This document shows, piece by piece, positions 34,186 to 46,093 of a stretch of 64,000 nt of DNA (positions within the stretch are counted from its first letter, which is position 1; each line of letters starts with the position of its first letter). The translations under genes and the position numbers were made by a program. The DNA lies in assembly GCA_032716605.1 (NCBI GenBank), contig CM064572.1, forward strand, positions 39,685,777 to 39,749,776, in the 5' to 3' direction. The DNA comes from Paralithodes platypus (taxonomy: Eukaryota; Arthropoda; Malacostraca; Decapoda; Lithodidae). Under the pieces are notes generated by a model. That model did no database searches, was not told the DNA's origin, and saw nothing but the letters and a program-made list of their open reading frames with translations.

Positions 34186-34321
34186 TGGTCTACAAATCAA
34201 AAGATAATATTACAAATATGAAAGCTTAAAAGCTTATTGAAAATAATTAGAACATAACAAAAACAAAAACAAAATATATATATGGGGCAGAATGATAGGG
34301 TTAATACAAAGGAGGGGTAAT

Positions 34322-35146
34322 TTAAACAAAGTTAAGCGGGTGCGATGATACAGTAGAGTTAAGGGAGGGTTTTAATTTTGAAATATAGAGGGATTCTAAA
34401 ACTCTAATATCAACACGTTGACAGGAATCCAAAATATCAAAATGATCCTGTTTCACACCAAAACCACAAGATATAGCGTGTTCCCGTACAGCTGAGTAAG
34501 AAGGCGACTTGAAAGGCAGACCTGTTCTACTAGACTGACCTATGTGCTCGTCAATTCGTGTTTTGAAAGCTCGGTATGAGCTTCCAATATACCCTGCCTG
34601 GCAGCTAGGGCAAGCGAACTTGTAAATAATTGACGAACGAAGGTCAGTGGGTAGTCGATCTTTAAACTTAAAAAATGAACCAATTTTAAATGTATTCTTA
34701 TGAATGAAGCTGAAAGTAATTTGCGGGTAAAATTTGAGCAAATATCTTCTTAAATTATTTTCTATTTTACTCGAGACTTCGCCTAGGTAAGGAATGACTA
34801 AAAATATCTCCTCCTTTCTAACTGTCGGAATACTATGTTTTGGTTGGTAAATTCTACACAAATAATTATTTACAATTTTATAAAAGATGTTGGTGCTATA
34901 ACCATTCTTAACAAAAAAGTCTTTTAGAAACATAATTTCCTTATGGTAACTGGATGTGAGTGAGTAGGCTCTGTGAAGCAGTGTCTTTATCGCATTAATC
35001 TTGAATTTATTTTGACAATAGCTAAAAAAACTCGTCCCTAGTCCCGAAAACGTACCTTTACGGAAAATTGAGAAGCAAAGTTTACCATTGATTTTCGTGA
35101 TTAGTATATCTAAAAAAGCAAGTTTATTTTCGGATTCGGTTTCCAT
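34322..35146 (-). CDS. Penelope-like polyprotein, C-terminal half (inverted arm)
   Basis: 274 codons from METESENKLAFLDIL to HPLNFV repeat the last half of the frame at 35197-37135, with three residues fewer after TSSY. It keeps the end of the RT domain and the whole GIY-YIG-type endonuclease (CPSCQAGYIGSSYRAFKTR...). It lacks the RT catalytic core. It is a by-product of the inverted structure and is unlikely to be translated on its own. Confidence 0.85.
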   Translation of the reverse strand: METESENKLAFLDILITKINGKLCFSIFRKGTFSGLGTSFFSYCQNKFKINAIKTLLHRAYSLTSSYHKEIMFLKDFFVKNGYSTNIFYKIVNNYLCRIYQPKHSIPTVRKEEIFLVIPYLGEVSSKIENNLRRYLLKFYPQITFSFIHKNTFKIGSFFKFKDRLPTDLRSSIIYKFACPSCQAGYIGSSYRAFKTRIDEHIGQSSRTGLPFKSPSYSAVREHAISCGFGVKQDHFDILDSCQRVDIRVLESLYISKLKPSLNSTVSSHPLNFV

Positions 35147-35196
35147 TGTGAACTTTATATTCTTATGTTTTGCATTTATATAATCAAAAAAGAGTT

Positions 35197-37135
35197 TTTT
35201 GGATTAGAATTTGGCCTCCCGATATATAAACCTTCATTTTATAAATATTTCTTAACGTTTGAAAGCCTCGCAAATAGACTTAAACATTGCAAAATCACTA
35301 ACGGATTCTCATTCAACAATGTCATTACTTCGATCCGCAATGTAGTTTGTAAAGAATTTTATGGATTTAAAAGTAATAAAGTGTTCTCTCCCATCTTTAC
35401 GAAAGCTGATTTTAATGTTCTGAAAAAATTAGGTAGTAATAATGATTTGGTAATTTGCAGACCCGACAAGGGCAAGGGAGTTGTATTACTTAATAAATGT
35501 GATTATGTTTCAAAAATGAAAGATTTGCTTACAGACTTCACCAAGTTCACTAAACTTGATAACGTCAATATATATAAAGCTGCTTTAAAAATTGAAGACA
35601 AGGTCATTAGATTCATAAATAAATTAGTCTCCTTAGGCACAATAACGGATGAGACTGCTAAGACCCTAAAACTATCAGGATCCTCCCCAGGAATAATGTA
35701 CGGCCTTCCTAAGATACACAAACCCTCAGTCCCTCTTCGACCTATTATGGCTGCATATAACACTGCCTCATTCAACATTTCTAAATTCTTAGTCCCTTTA
35801 CTCTCGAGTCTCACAAAAAACGAGTTTACTGTTAAGAACTCTTATGAACTGGTGAATTCCTTATCTAATCTTGAATTTTCAGAGAATTCTTACATGTGTA
35901 GCTTCGACATAAAGTCTTTGTTCACTAACATTCCTGTAAACGAAACTGTTGATATTTGTACAAACTTAATTTTTGAAGGCGTAGATACATTCATGTGTAT
36001 GAGTAAACGTATTTTTACAAATTTAATCTCATTGTGTGTTAAAGACGGTCTTTTTATATTTAACGGTGAGCTCTATAAACAAATTGATGGTACCGCGATG
36101 GGCTCCCCCTTATCCCCTACCTTAGCTGACGTATTTTTATGCTATTGGGAACAAATTTGGCTTGATCAATGCCCATCTAATTTTAAACCCTTAATGTACC
36201 GGAGGTACGTTGATGATACGCTAGTAATATTCAAGGATCCCAGTCACGCCCAACTCTTTTTTGATTATATAAATGCAAAACATAAGAATATAAAGTTCAC
36301 AATGGAAACCGAATCCGAAAATAAACTTGCTTTTTTAGATATACTAATCACGAAAATCAATGGTAAACTTTGCTTCTCAATTTTCCGTAAAGGTACGTTT
36401 TCGGGACTAGGGACGAGTTTTTTTAGCTATTGTCAAAATAAATTCAAGATTAATGCGATAAAGACACTGCTTCACAGAGCCTACTCACTCACATCCAGTT
36501 ACCAATTATTTCATAAGGAAATTATGTTTCTAAAAGACTTTTTTGTTAAGAATGGTTATAGCACCAACATCTTTTATAAAATTGTAAATAATTATTTGTG
36601 TAGAATTTACCAACCAAAACATAGTATTCCGACAGTTAGAAAGGAGGAGATATTTTTAGTCATTCCTTACCTAGGCGAAGTCTCGAGTAAAATAGAAAAT
36701 AATTTAAGAAGATATTTGCTCAAATTTTACCCGCAAATTACTTTCAGCTTCATTCATAAGAATACATTTAAAATTGGTTCATTTTTTAAGTTTAAAGATC
36801 GACTACCCACTGACCTTCGTTCGTCAATTATTTACAAGTTCGCTTGCCCTAGCTGCCAGGCAGGGTATATTGGAAGCTCATACCGAGCTTTCAAAACACG
36901 AATTGACGAGCACATAGGTCAGTCTAGTAGAACAGGTCTGCCTTTCAAGTCGCCTTCTTACTCAGCTGTACGGGAACACGCTATATCTTGTGGTTTTGGT
37001 GTGAAACAGGATCATTTTGATATTTTGGATTCCTGTCAACGTGTTGATATTAGAGTTTTAGAATCCCTCTATATTTCAAAATTAAAACCCTCCCTTAACT
37101 CTACTGTATCATCGCACCCGCTTAACTTTGTTTAA
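35197..37135 (+). CDS. Penelope-like reverse transcriptase/GIY-YIG endonuclease, 5'-truncated
   Basis: An open frame of about 650 codons. RT motifs: CRPDKGKGVVLL, IMYGLPKIHKP, SFDIKSLFTNIP (first catalytic Asp), GTAMGSPLSPTLAD, and YRRYVDDTLVIF with the YVDD catalytic pair. The C-terminal part has CPSCQAGYIGSSYRAFKTRI, the Tyr-Ile-Gly and Arg of a GIY-YIG endonuclease with a zinc-like CPSC, then LESLYISKLKPSLNS. The frame technically extends to an ATG at 35165, but that lies in the inverted arm, so the native N-terminus is missing. The protein primes reverse transcription at nicked target DNA. It is the most intact retroelement protein in the window. Confidence 0.9.
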
Positions 37136-37269
37136 ATTACCCCTCCTTTGTATTAACCCTATCATTCTGCCCCATACATATTTTGTTTTTGTTTTTGTTA
37201 TGTTCTAATTATTTTCAATAAGCTTTTAAGCTTTCATATTTGTAATATTATCTTTTGATTTGTAGACCA

Positions 37270-37299
37270 CTGAAGATGACACCAGTGTGATGTCGAAAC
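37270..37299 (+). ncRNA. Hammerhead-like core in the Penelope-like element, right arm
   Basis: CTGAAGA (37270-37276), stem II GACA/TGTC, and GAAAC (37295-37299) match the hammerhead core CUGANGA...GAAA. Penelope-like elements are known to carry minimal hammerheads in their terminal regions. I could not assign a secure cleavage triplet, so activity is uncertain. Confidence 0.5.
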
Positions 37300-37353
37300 G
37301 TTTGATAATAAAGAATGGAACTGCTCGTAGCGTACTTTGTTCTTCTATTCCTG

Positions 37354-37356
<3 letters not shown>

Positions 37357-37393
<37 letters not shown>

Positions 37394-38222
37394 ACACACA
37401 AGTACAATATTATCTCTGTGATCTAATGTTATATGTATTTTTTTGTTCATAATAGAAATATTGTGTATGTTATTCTCTTGTGTATTTCAACCTGAAATAT
37501 ATTGTAGTGTAAGAAAATAATCATACGTCCATTCAGTCCTATGTTCATCTGACTTATAAAATAATAATAATTAAAAAAAAAAACAAAAAAAAAACAAGCT
37601 CATGTCATTGTATTCTTGCAATATGATATATTATATGAATATTTCATATTGCTTGAATACAATGACATGGGCTTGTAAAAAAAAAAATATATCAAAATGT
37701 TTCTAAACATTATAAAAACTTCCCCATAACCCCCTTCTGGATTCGAACCCACTACCCTGGCAAACCCTCAGAATCCCAATCCGTGACTTTACTGACTAGA
37801 CCACAGCAGCTCATATAATATATCACCGAAAACTTGATCTGTACATTCTAGCTGTCAGTTTGAAACAATTTTGTTTTTTATCCCACCAATTTACTTTAGT
37901 AAATTGATGGAATTATCAGTCCTATCATGCAAAGGCATATAAAACTATCTCTCTCAAAAATAAGTTTATTTTAGAACTTTATTCGTTCAAAAATTGCCCA
38001 AACACTCCCCAACATTGCCCCTCTCAGTGTGACACAATAAGAAATAGAGTTCTCTCACTCTTATAATTACCTTTCCAAAATTAGTTTTCTGCCCACAGCT
38101 AACTCAAAGACAACTGCAGAGGTTGAAGTAACTAAACTAAAGGTTTCTAAATACCCCTGATGGTAACAAAGGCTTTAAAGTATCCCTAATGGGCTCAACA
38201 TCGCGTCATATGTCGGAGAGGG
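37357..38222. repeat. 3' end of the piggyBac element, duplicated copy
   Basis: Matches 12705-13568: remaining (TA)n, ATAACACACAAGTAC, the palindrome (37603-37677), the tRNA-like SINE head (about 37733-37816) and the terminal GGAGAGGG before TTAA (38223-38226). No transposase accompanies this copy. Confidence 0.8.
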
Positions 38223-39164
38223 TTAACTTGAGCGGAATGCTTGGTGTCGTGTGCACAACAAAATAAAGAAATGCAGGATGTGCATCGAAGTATTTTATAT
38301 GTCATACTATTTCATGGGGGTCTCGAATGAGGATCTACTTATGTATCATTGCTAGTAGGATTTATGCTGACAATGATTCATAAAACATATCATTGTAAGT
38401 TATCTATTAATATAGTATTTACGTAGGCGTCCTTCTCAGAATGTGTTGGTATTCCTGATGAGCTAGCGAGCGAGCCGCCAGCTTCAGGCACGTGTTGGGG
38501 AACACCAGCGCCACTCGGCGTGGTGTCTACTTTGGTACTATCTGATATGTATATAAACTAATGAGAAAGAAGAGCTTGTGGTTTGTATAATTAGAAGAGA
38601 TAATCAGAGGATAAAAAGAAGGCATATATACAGTATATGTGTGTCGGAAACGATGTCCCAAAGATCTATTGAGGTACTACTTCATATTAATATTGCATAG
38701 TCAGGTTTAACAAAACATCATAACATATTCATTTCATACTGGTTGATTATATTCTTAATATTAATAACACATATTATTATTGATCATACATGACATATCT
38801 TAATATTCATTATACATGGTACATAACAGTATAGAGAGTAGGAAAAAGGAAAACATATATACAGTAGTGTGTTAGGTTCTCTCAACAGGGTTGACGGACA
38901 ACTATCTTCTTTTTAGGGGACGTTGTGGGGCGAATCGTCTTGCTCGGCGTTGGTGGATATTCCTTCTTCTGTGTGTCCTTCTTCAGCATAGCGATTCGTC
39001 TGTTCGCTACTGCTGCAGATCCTTGTGGTTGATGTTGGTGTCTCTGTCCTTGTCCTTTCCTTCTTCGGTTCTTCTTGTTCCTTTCTCTTGCTCGGTCTTA
39101 CTTCTTCTTCCACTCCTTCGGTCTCTCCTGTCTGAGGGTCTTTCCTTTTCCGGGGTATTTTATA

Positions 39165-39166
<2 letters not shown>
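38223..39166 (-). repeat. Outer part of repeat A, duplicated copy
   Basis: Matches 13569-14516. A short deletion near 39025 removes part of the GTGGTGTT tract and shortens the minus-strand charged frame, here 38913-39113 (MEEEVRPSKRKEQEEPKK...). The right edge again runs into (TA)n. Confidence 0.75.
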
Positions 39167-39207
<41 letters not shown>

Positions 39208-39870
39208 ATTTTATGTTTATATATATACAGTATATATATGTCTGTATATGAGTAAATATATGTATGTACAGTACCATAATGTATATCTATCTATCTATCC
39301 TCCAGCAAATTGTGGGGTTGAGTGAGTGAAGGGGGGGACAGTGAATGAAGGAGGATACATGTTTTTCATAATACGTGTTGCTAGCCCCAAACGCGCGAGC
39401 AACTGTGGCTTTCAACCATCCGACACATCCCCTTTTATTTATGTGCATCACACATGTTACATACAAATAAAGTTTATGTTTTGTTTTACCCTACTGTGGA
39501 AAGACTACGGATACACCACTCCTGCCCGGGCCTCACACAGTGGCATGACCCAGTCCTGTCGAACTGAGCTCATGACGCTGGTGACATTGCCCCGGAGGAT
39601 AGCCATCCCTAGTCTTTGCTTGAGCCAGAAAAAAAATAAAAAATAAAAAAATAAATCTATCTATCTATCTATCGTATACATATCTATATCTCTATATCCA
39701 TCTCTCAGCATGTACTTTTTGATGGGTCATTTTACAAGGCTTCAGCTGATCCGAAAACCGATCCACTTTCTACTCCCACTCGTTTAATCCGCTGCAACAC
39801 CGATCCGTAACCCACTCCCCCCACCCCCTTCCTCCTCCATGCTCAGCTGGGACTTAGCTTGAACTTGATG
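39167..39870. repeat. Microsatellite-rich spacer, duplicated copy
   Basis: Counterpart of 14517-15224. The A tract is here AAAAAAAATAAAAAATAAAA, interrupted by T. No coding frame is supported. Confidence 0.6.
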
Positions 39871-39976
39871 GCCCGGGCGCATATTTCCGAAGTCGAGACT
39901 AGTATATATCATAGGGGAAATTACGACCAATCAGAGGCCGCAGTGGCAGTGACGTCACCCACAAGGGGAGGAGCCA

Positions 39977-40010
<34 letters not shown>

Positions 40011-41795
40011 GGGTGAGGAGCCTGCCTGCCTCTCGTTTGTTTATCTCTCTCTCTGGTAAATAGAAGAAGTAAGTCACCTAGTATAACAAGTTATCAATAT
40101 TTATTCGCATAATTTCTGTCTAGATTAAATAAGCATCCAGAGTACAATATGTTATTCCCATTAATTATGGTTTTACTTGAAAAGCAACGAGTAAACAATG
40201 AAAATTTTGCGATTCTGGCATCTTTCGTCCCAAGATTTGAGGAGGAGGGTGTTGCCAGTTCTCCTTAGACAGTTAAATTGTTTCAAATAGTTCCTGTTTT
40301 ATTTAGCATTATCATTTAAATTTACATTCATGCACAACGTAAATAAACTATAAATGGTCACTTTTCACTCTCTCTCTCCGCATATGTAATGATCTCATTC
40401 CATAATATTATGTATGTAGGCCTACAGATGTATGTCTGTATGTATGGATATATGTATGTATGTATACACTCAGGCACATAACCCATAGCTGGGGATGGCT
40501 GAATCGAGACATAGACTAAGGGAATAAGTAAAGATCAATGATAGGAGAGAAAGTGATAGATTGATATGAAGGGAATAACAAAATTCACAATTATATCTCA
40601 TCGTACATCTGGAATCACAGTCCAACCTTACAGGTGAGTGTAACCTTTATGCCAAATGTCTCACTTCATATCGTATGGTTTCTTTATGTTCAGCCTTTCA
40701 CGATAAAAATCGCTAATATTAGAGAACAGGCTGATTGAACTCATTGGTTTTTGTTTTGCTTAAAATCATTATTTGTGGTGTTCCCAGTGTCTTGATCAGG
40801 ATTATTTGTAACATTGTGCTTTATTTAAAAATGACATATTATATTGGCTTAAAGTACCGAGGGCGGTACAATATTGTATTGCCCTGGATATAATGGGGTT
40901 AAGAGGTGTTCAAGTAGCCCTAACCACTACTGTACTTATATAAATATTCATTAACATTGTCACATCATAACATAATATATCGACTACAATAAAAGTAATA
41001 TTTAGCAAAATATAGAAATAGCTGACATACATAAGAATAAAAGAAAATGGGAGTCTACAGAAAGTCGATTGGCTCACACAAGGCAGATCCCCTTCACACC
41101 TAACCCTAATTATAAGGCCTAAGTAGCCTATAGGCCTAGGCCCAACTCACTAACACGTATCGTATAATTATATAGCCTACTAATTAGCCTTTGGCTCTAC
41201 CTTATGCACTTAAACCATTAACTATTTCATAACATTTGATGCTTAATATATTTTGTACTATCTGATAATGTTAATGTGTTAATGACATTTAAAATAAAGT
41301 AATGTATAGGCTATGTATATACTGTATATATAACCCTTTAGATATATGAGTGACTTAAGTTCCTTCTTGAAATTATCAGCACAGGTTAACTGCTTAAGTG
41401 TCACAGGAATCAATATAGTTCGCCAGTGAAATAATATTGTGCCTTCTAAAATTGTCAAGGAATTTCTGTCCATGGTTGTGCAATACGCGTAAGGCTACTC
41501 TTATTTACTCATAACCATAACATAGCACAATCATAATGTATCCTTAATGTAGTTAATATTTGAAATAACTTGTTATACTAGGTGACTTACTTCTTCTATT
41601 TACCAGAGAGAGAGAGAGAAACCAAAGAGAGGCAGGCAGGCTCCTCACCCAGAGAGAGAGAGAGAGAGAGAGAGAGTGACAGACAGACTGGCTCCTCCCC
41701 TTGTGGGTGACGCCACTGCCACTGCGGCCTCTGATTGGTCCTAATTTCCCCTATGATATATACTAGTCTCGACTTCGGAAATATGCGGCCCGGGC
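39871..41795. mobile_element. 1.9-kb element with long inverted arms (copy 2)
   Basis: Left arm 39871-40094, right arm 41565-41795. Same structure as 15225-17163 with shorter CT/GA tracts. The left arm keeps a perfect cAMP-response-type palindrome TGACGTCA at 39950-39957 next to CCAAT (39927-39931); copy 1 has TGACGTAA there and the right arms have TGACGCCA. Confidence 0.65.
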
Positions 41796-42865
41796 TTAGC
41801 TGTTCAAGGGGAGAGGGGTCGCTTTTATAGACCCCCTTCTCCCTCCTATTTAACTCCATTAGTTTTCAGATTTTAAGTGTTTATCCCATTAGTTTATAGA
41901 TTTTAAGAACTTTCGCTCCATTTCTTTGTCAATATTAAGACCTTTCGTAGTATTTAGGTGTCGATCTTTTTCCTGGTGAACGATAGTGAGCCTGTAATTT
42001 TGGAAGAACCGGCCTTTGGCCAGGACATTTTTCTACCGACAAATTTACAAATTAATCTACAAGGGGGATCTAATGAATGTGTTTGTTACAGTTGTAAGTT
42101 TGTTGGAGGTCTAGGGAGGAAACTAGCAAAATAATAAATAAATGATTTTTTTTATCAAATGGTGAACTATCCCCTCCGGCTATAGCTGTTTTTTTGTTTG
42201 ATGAGGGGGGGGGGGGGGGGGGGGGGCAATTGGCGGCGATTATTGGGTTTGGATTGAATGGGATGGTTTGGAATCATATTGGATGTCGCGCGAGTGATCT
42301 GGGTCGTTGGGTTGAAATTGGGCTGCAATTTGGGTTGGGTTGTAAATTGGGTTGTAATTTGTGTTGTAAGTGGGTTGTAATTTGGGTTGTAATTGGGTTG
42401 TAATTTGGGTTGAGTTGTAAATTGGGTTGTAATTGGATGTAGTGCGAGTGATCTGTGTCGTTGGGTTGTACTTTACTGGAGCAAATCTGGTAATGGTGAC
42501 AGGAAGGACCCCCTACATTATATACCTGTCTCACTAACTAGTGTGGTCGAGGCCATCGAGAGTACCAGGCCGCACGGATGGGACCTTTAAATTCTGTGAC
42601 TTAGGCAAAGGTAGGGTTAATTTTCGCACTACCCTCACAGGTCAGTATACATTTGAGTGAGATATGGGGAAGATCGCGCTGTGTTTCCAAATTATTTCCC
42701 CTTCTAAATACTTTATAAGTAGCCTATATTAAAACTATGTTTACCCATACTCGACAAGAAGGTCATTTTAAGGAATTTTGAAGAAATTAACTACGAAGAA
42801 GTAAAAACAGATGAGGAAATTAATTTTGGTTTATGTCATACGAATGTTGAAGTTTGTAAGGAGGA
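41796..42865. repeat. Dispersed repeat, poly-G, TTGGGTTGTAA minisatellite and P-like fragment (copy 2)
   Basis: Counterpart of 17164-18275: dispersed repeat to 42150, a run of about 22 G (42206-42227), a shorter TTGGGTTGTAA array (42300-42470), and a P/THAP9-like fragment encoding LRNFEEINYEEVKTDEE (about 42738-42865). Confidence 0.65.
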
Positions 42866-43079
42866 TATATAGATAGATTGATAGATATAGTTAAATATAT
42901 AGATACTATAGATAGTTAAAAAGATAGATTGATAGATAGATATAGTTAAATATATAGATACTACAGATAGTTAAAAACAGAGTGAGAGTGAGTGCGTGTG
43001 TGTGTGTACTATATGTGTGTGTGAGTACTGCGTGTGTGTGGTGAGGAGTACGTGTGTCCTTGTGTGTGTGTGTGTGTCT

Positions 43080-43223
43080 GTTAAAGAAATTATGAATTAT
43101 TGCATAACAGAAGTGAAGATGGATTACATACTAACAGGAACATTTCAAACAGACCATTTGGAAGCAAGATTTGGTCACTATCGGCAGTTAGCAGGAGGAA
43201 ATTACAATATTTCTGTACGCCAA
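43080..43223 (+). pseudogene. P/THAP9-like transposase fragment, interrupted by element C (copy 2)
   Basis: Encodes MDYILTG, TDHLEARFGHYRQ and NYNISVRQ, ending at CCAA (43220-43223). The same four bases follow the last C LTR at 57849-57852, where the reading continues IYECEKKIRMM. Before C inserted, the two parts would have been continuous. (GATA)n and (GT)n precede it at 42866-43079. Confidence 0.7.
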
Positions 43224-45528
43224 TGTTACGACCGGGACTCGTATAAAACAAGGGCTCTTAATCATTGAGCTAGAAAGGCACACAGCCACAACGGTAACAC
43301 TAGATCCAACCTTCGAACTTATAATGCCGGCGCACAAAAACACCTATACCCTCCAGAGTTAAATCTGCGATAACGGGGTATCCTATAACTCGGTATAAAT
43401 GCACTACTACTACAGGCTGATGATCTCTGATACAGCCTGATCACAACAACATACAATTACGTTAATAAGGTATACAAGGAAAAGATAGAGATCTTAATTA
43501 AATCACTGCAATGATTTAATGCAAACAAGAAGAAGGTATAATTAAAGTTACTCTAAACAATAATAAACTGTCACTCCTATATTAAAGAAAGTGAATGAAA
43601 GTCCTAAAGCATCGAGCAGGAATCTTCTGAAGAAAGTCTGATGCAGCTTAACCCTTATTTAGCGGCGAGCAACATAAGTCGAGTTAAATAAAGCTGGACT
43701 ATGTGGCGGCGCTCGACATAACTCGAGTGGCAATTTCAGCACGTAATGTGGCTGAGAGAGAGAGACAAGTGGTGGCAGGAGACTAGCGAGCGTATGACTG
43801 CTCCAGACCACCGCGGCGAACCTACTGACACAAATCTCAGCTCCCTCCTCCCTCTCTCACTCGCTACATACTCAATTATGTACTGAAAGTACCGAATTAC
43901 CTGCTTTTTGCACTCGCGTTGCACGGTTATTGCAAGAAAACTATCCATCATACAAGGATCGTTATGGTGTCATTCGAAAGCTCTGTTTATGCCCTTTCAG
44001 GGATAGGTACTTGTTTTACGTTCTGGGTCTTATTTAGGCATGAAAATGATCACGTAAACAGCCCTATTTTGGCTAAAAACACCCCGCTGTGCGGTACACA
44101 TAAATAAACCGCATAGGCCGCTCGTAAGGTGTTAAGATGATCGAATCGGATTTTGAACTGTTATATAAAGCAGGAACAAGATATGACAAGTGTAGGGACA
44201 GACAGTGTTAACTGACACAGGAATAACGATAAATGCACAATAGTATTATCTCCAACAACAAAAGAAGTACTTCGTCAGGCAACTCAAAAAGCCTGCTCGG
44301 GTTGTGCAACTCAACAGCAACCAAGGCTTACAATCAACGTGAATAAAAATGCTGCATACATAACATAAGAGCTTATGATCCTAATCGGGTGTGTGCTAGG
44401 CTAATAAAGTCTAACTGGGACGTCGTAGGCTAGGAAACAATGGCTGAGCAAGCGGCTCGTAGCCTAGCGAGGTCCTTAAGACTGTGCGGCCAAATTACGT
44501 TAAATGACGGGGTGCTCTCTTGAGAGACCCAGATCGCTAGTATCTGGTTCTCTCCTGGCGACCCTCTCAAAGTCATAGCAAAACAAGTTAGCACAGTGAT
44601 GGGTGGCAGAGGCAAAAGCCCTCACTCGCAACACAGTGCTAAACTCACAAGGTACACAGTCAGAAAGACCACTTAGGCTTCCCACGTCTCCGTTGCGATT
44701 GTACAGGTTCAACAAAACCTGTTACACATCGGAAATCACAACACAAGTAGCCTTACCCCAGTCTAGCATTAAATAGCCTAGCAGACAGCCAAGGAATAGG
44801 TAGGGAGACACCGTGAGTGTGTCGAACCTCTACAGACAAAATTGTAACCCCTCCAAAATGCCTAACTAAACATGTAATATCTGAGAGCTTCAGCATATAA
44901 TACGATGGCCGATATATGAAATCGTGCACAACCAAAGGGGAGTTATGATATTAAATAGATTAGAAGAATGAGAGGTAAGAAGTTGAGAGAGAGAGAAAGT
45001 GTTCTATAGGTAGAAGTCGGGGGACAGGTGGCAAGGGATATGTTAAGGGTATGCTGGTCAGGCAAGCTCTGAGGAAGGTAACTCCTCGGGACCCCCAGGA
45101 TCACACACAAAGGCATGGTGGTCAGCCAATCACAGGCCGCTACGTCACCAGGCAGCAGGGCTGCAGTAGGTGCCAGGAACCACCAGCCAATCAAAAGGCG
45201 TGGGAAGGCACGCGCGCGAGCCTGCAAACGAGGGGAAGGCAGCACATGTATACGCACGCACACACTACCAGCCCACTGCCTATATTATTCTCTCTCCTTA
45301 ACTATATACAATGCATCTTATGTTCTACTCATGATATAAAATGCTTCCCGTTGTCACAGACGAAAATAAAGACCACCACGGGACTGTCTGCAACAACACG
45401 AACACTATGAAAGAAAGAACAACATAGTAGATAGACTGTAGCCAAATACATTGCCCTGGCGAGTGTTAGCGAGTGGCCAAGCGAGCGGCTGAGCCCACGT
45501 GGCGTTCTGCTAAGCTGCAGGCGTCACA
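43224..45528 (-). repeat. LTR of element C, number 3 (carries a MITE)
   Basis: 2,305 bp including a 480-bp MITE plus one TTAA; without these the length is 1,821 bp. Starts TGTTACGACC, ends GGCGTCACA. This is the outermost left LTR of the tandem array, with TSD CCAA at 43220-43223. Confidence 0.9.
43652..44131. mobile_element. piggyBac-type MITE, copy 2 (proved by empty site)
   Basis: 480 bp between TTAA at 43648-43651 and 44132-44135. The same LTR position in copy 1 (about 19071) reads GCAGCTTAAGATGATCG with no insert, so target choice and duplication of TTAA are directly visible. Ends CCCTTATTTAGCGGC and, reverse-complemented, CACCTTACGAGCGGC form a short imperfect inverted repeat. No transposase is encoded. 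It is clearly related to 4120-4601. Confidence 0.9.
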
Positions 45529-45874
45529 CCGCCCCCAAGAAATTAGACGCTCAAACATGAGCTCCATATCTGACAAGCAGAACGCCGATAAGACTCGCCA
45601 CTCCTAATCACTTCGCAACAAAGAAGGCAAAGCTCAGTTCTCATCAACAACAAAAATTACAACCCCTCCCAACACAATAGCTTAATTAATTCATACTGCT
45701 ATGCTCCTAGAGGGAGCTTCTACTAGCCCAGCCTTCTGAGAGAAGCACCGGTTCGACTCAGAACTTTAGCTATAACATACTTAAAAAAAAATTAACTATT
45801 AAAGAAAGAGTTTTTTATAGAATTTTTATTTTTAATATGTTTATGGCGGCTGCACTTACAGGGGCAAGCCAATT

Positions 45875-46093
45875 TTACTCCACACTCAACACACACTGAC
45901 TGAACGGCGAGGGTTCTCCTACAAACAAACCCTCCCGTGACAAACAATCAGCCAAAACATTATCAGTGCCCTTAGCATGCCACACATCCAACTTGTGTTC
46001 CGGCAGCACAACAATACCTGACACTGATAAACTGCCCAGTTCATCACAAGACTGGCATTTCTCTTCGCTCTTTCCGGCAACGGGGCCTGCCAA
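45875..46093 (-). pseudogene. Element C RNase H C-terminal piece
   Basis: LDVWHAKGTDNVLADCLSR is the typical end of gypsy RNase H (usual form I.H..G..N..AD.LSR). It overlaps the end of the 713-codon frame in another phase. The sequence jumps from RT (VYQCQV) directly to this motif, so about 300 residues of RT and RNase H are deleted. Equivalents lie at 20792-21121, 26900-27124 and 52040-52255. Confidence 0.75.

Larger units (their letters stand above)
34065..37356 (+). mobile_element. Penelope-like element with inverted 5' partial copy
   Basis: The insertion sits in (TA)n; 12703-12740 is the empty counterpart. A minus-strand 3' half (34065-about 35196) abuts a plus-strand copy (about 35197-37356) head to head. 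The arms are almost identical, except that the plus arm has nine extra bases near 36505 (LF inserted after TSSYQ) and the left arm has about 33 extra terminal bases. Inverted partial copies are common in Penelope-like elements. Near-identity and an intact frame indicate a recent arrival. Confidence 0.9.

Noticed and set aside
35165..35196. ATG at 35165 as the native start of the Penelope-like protein
   Set aside because: It lies in the inverted left arm; homology to the plus-strand copy begins only at about 35197, so the true N-terminus is missing.
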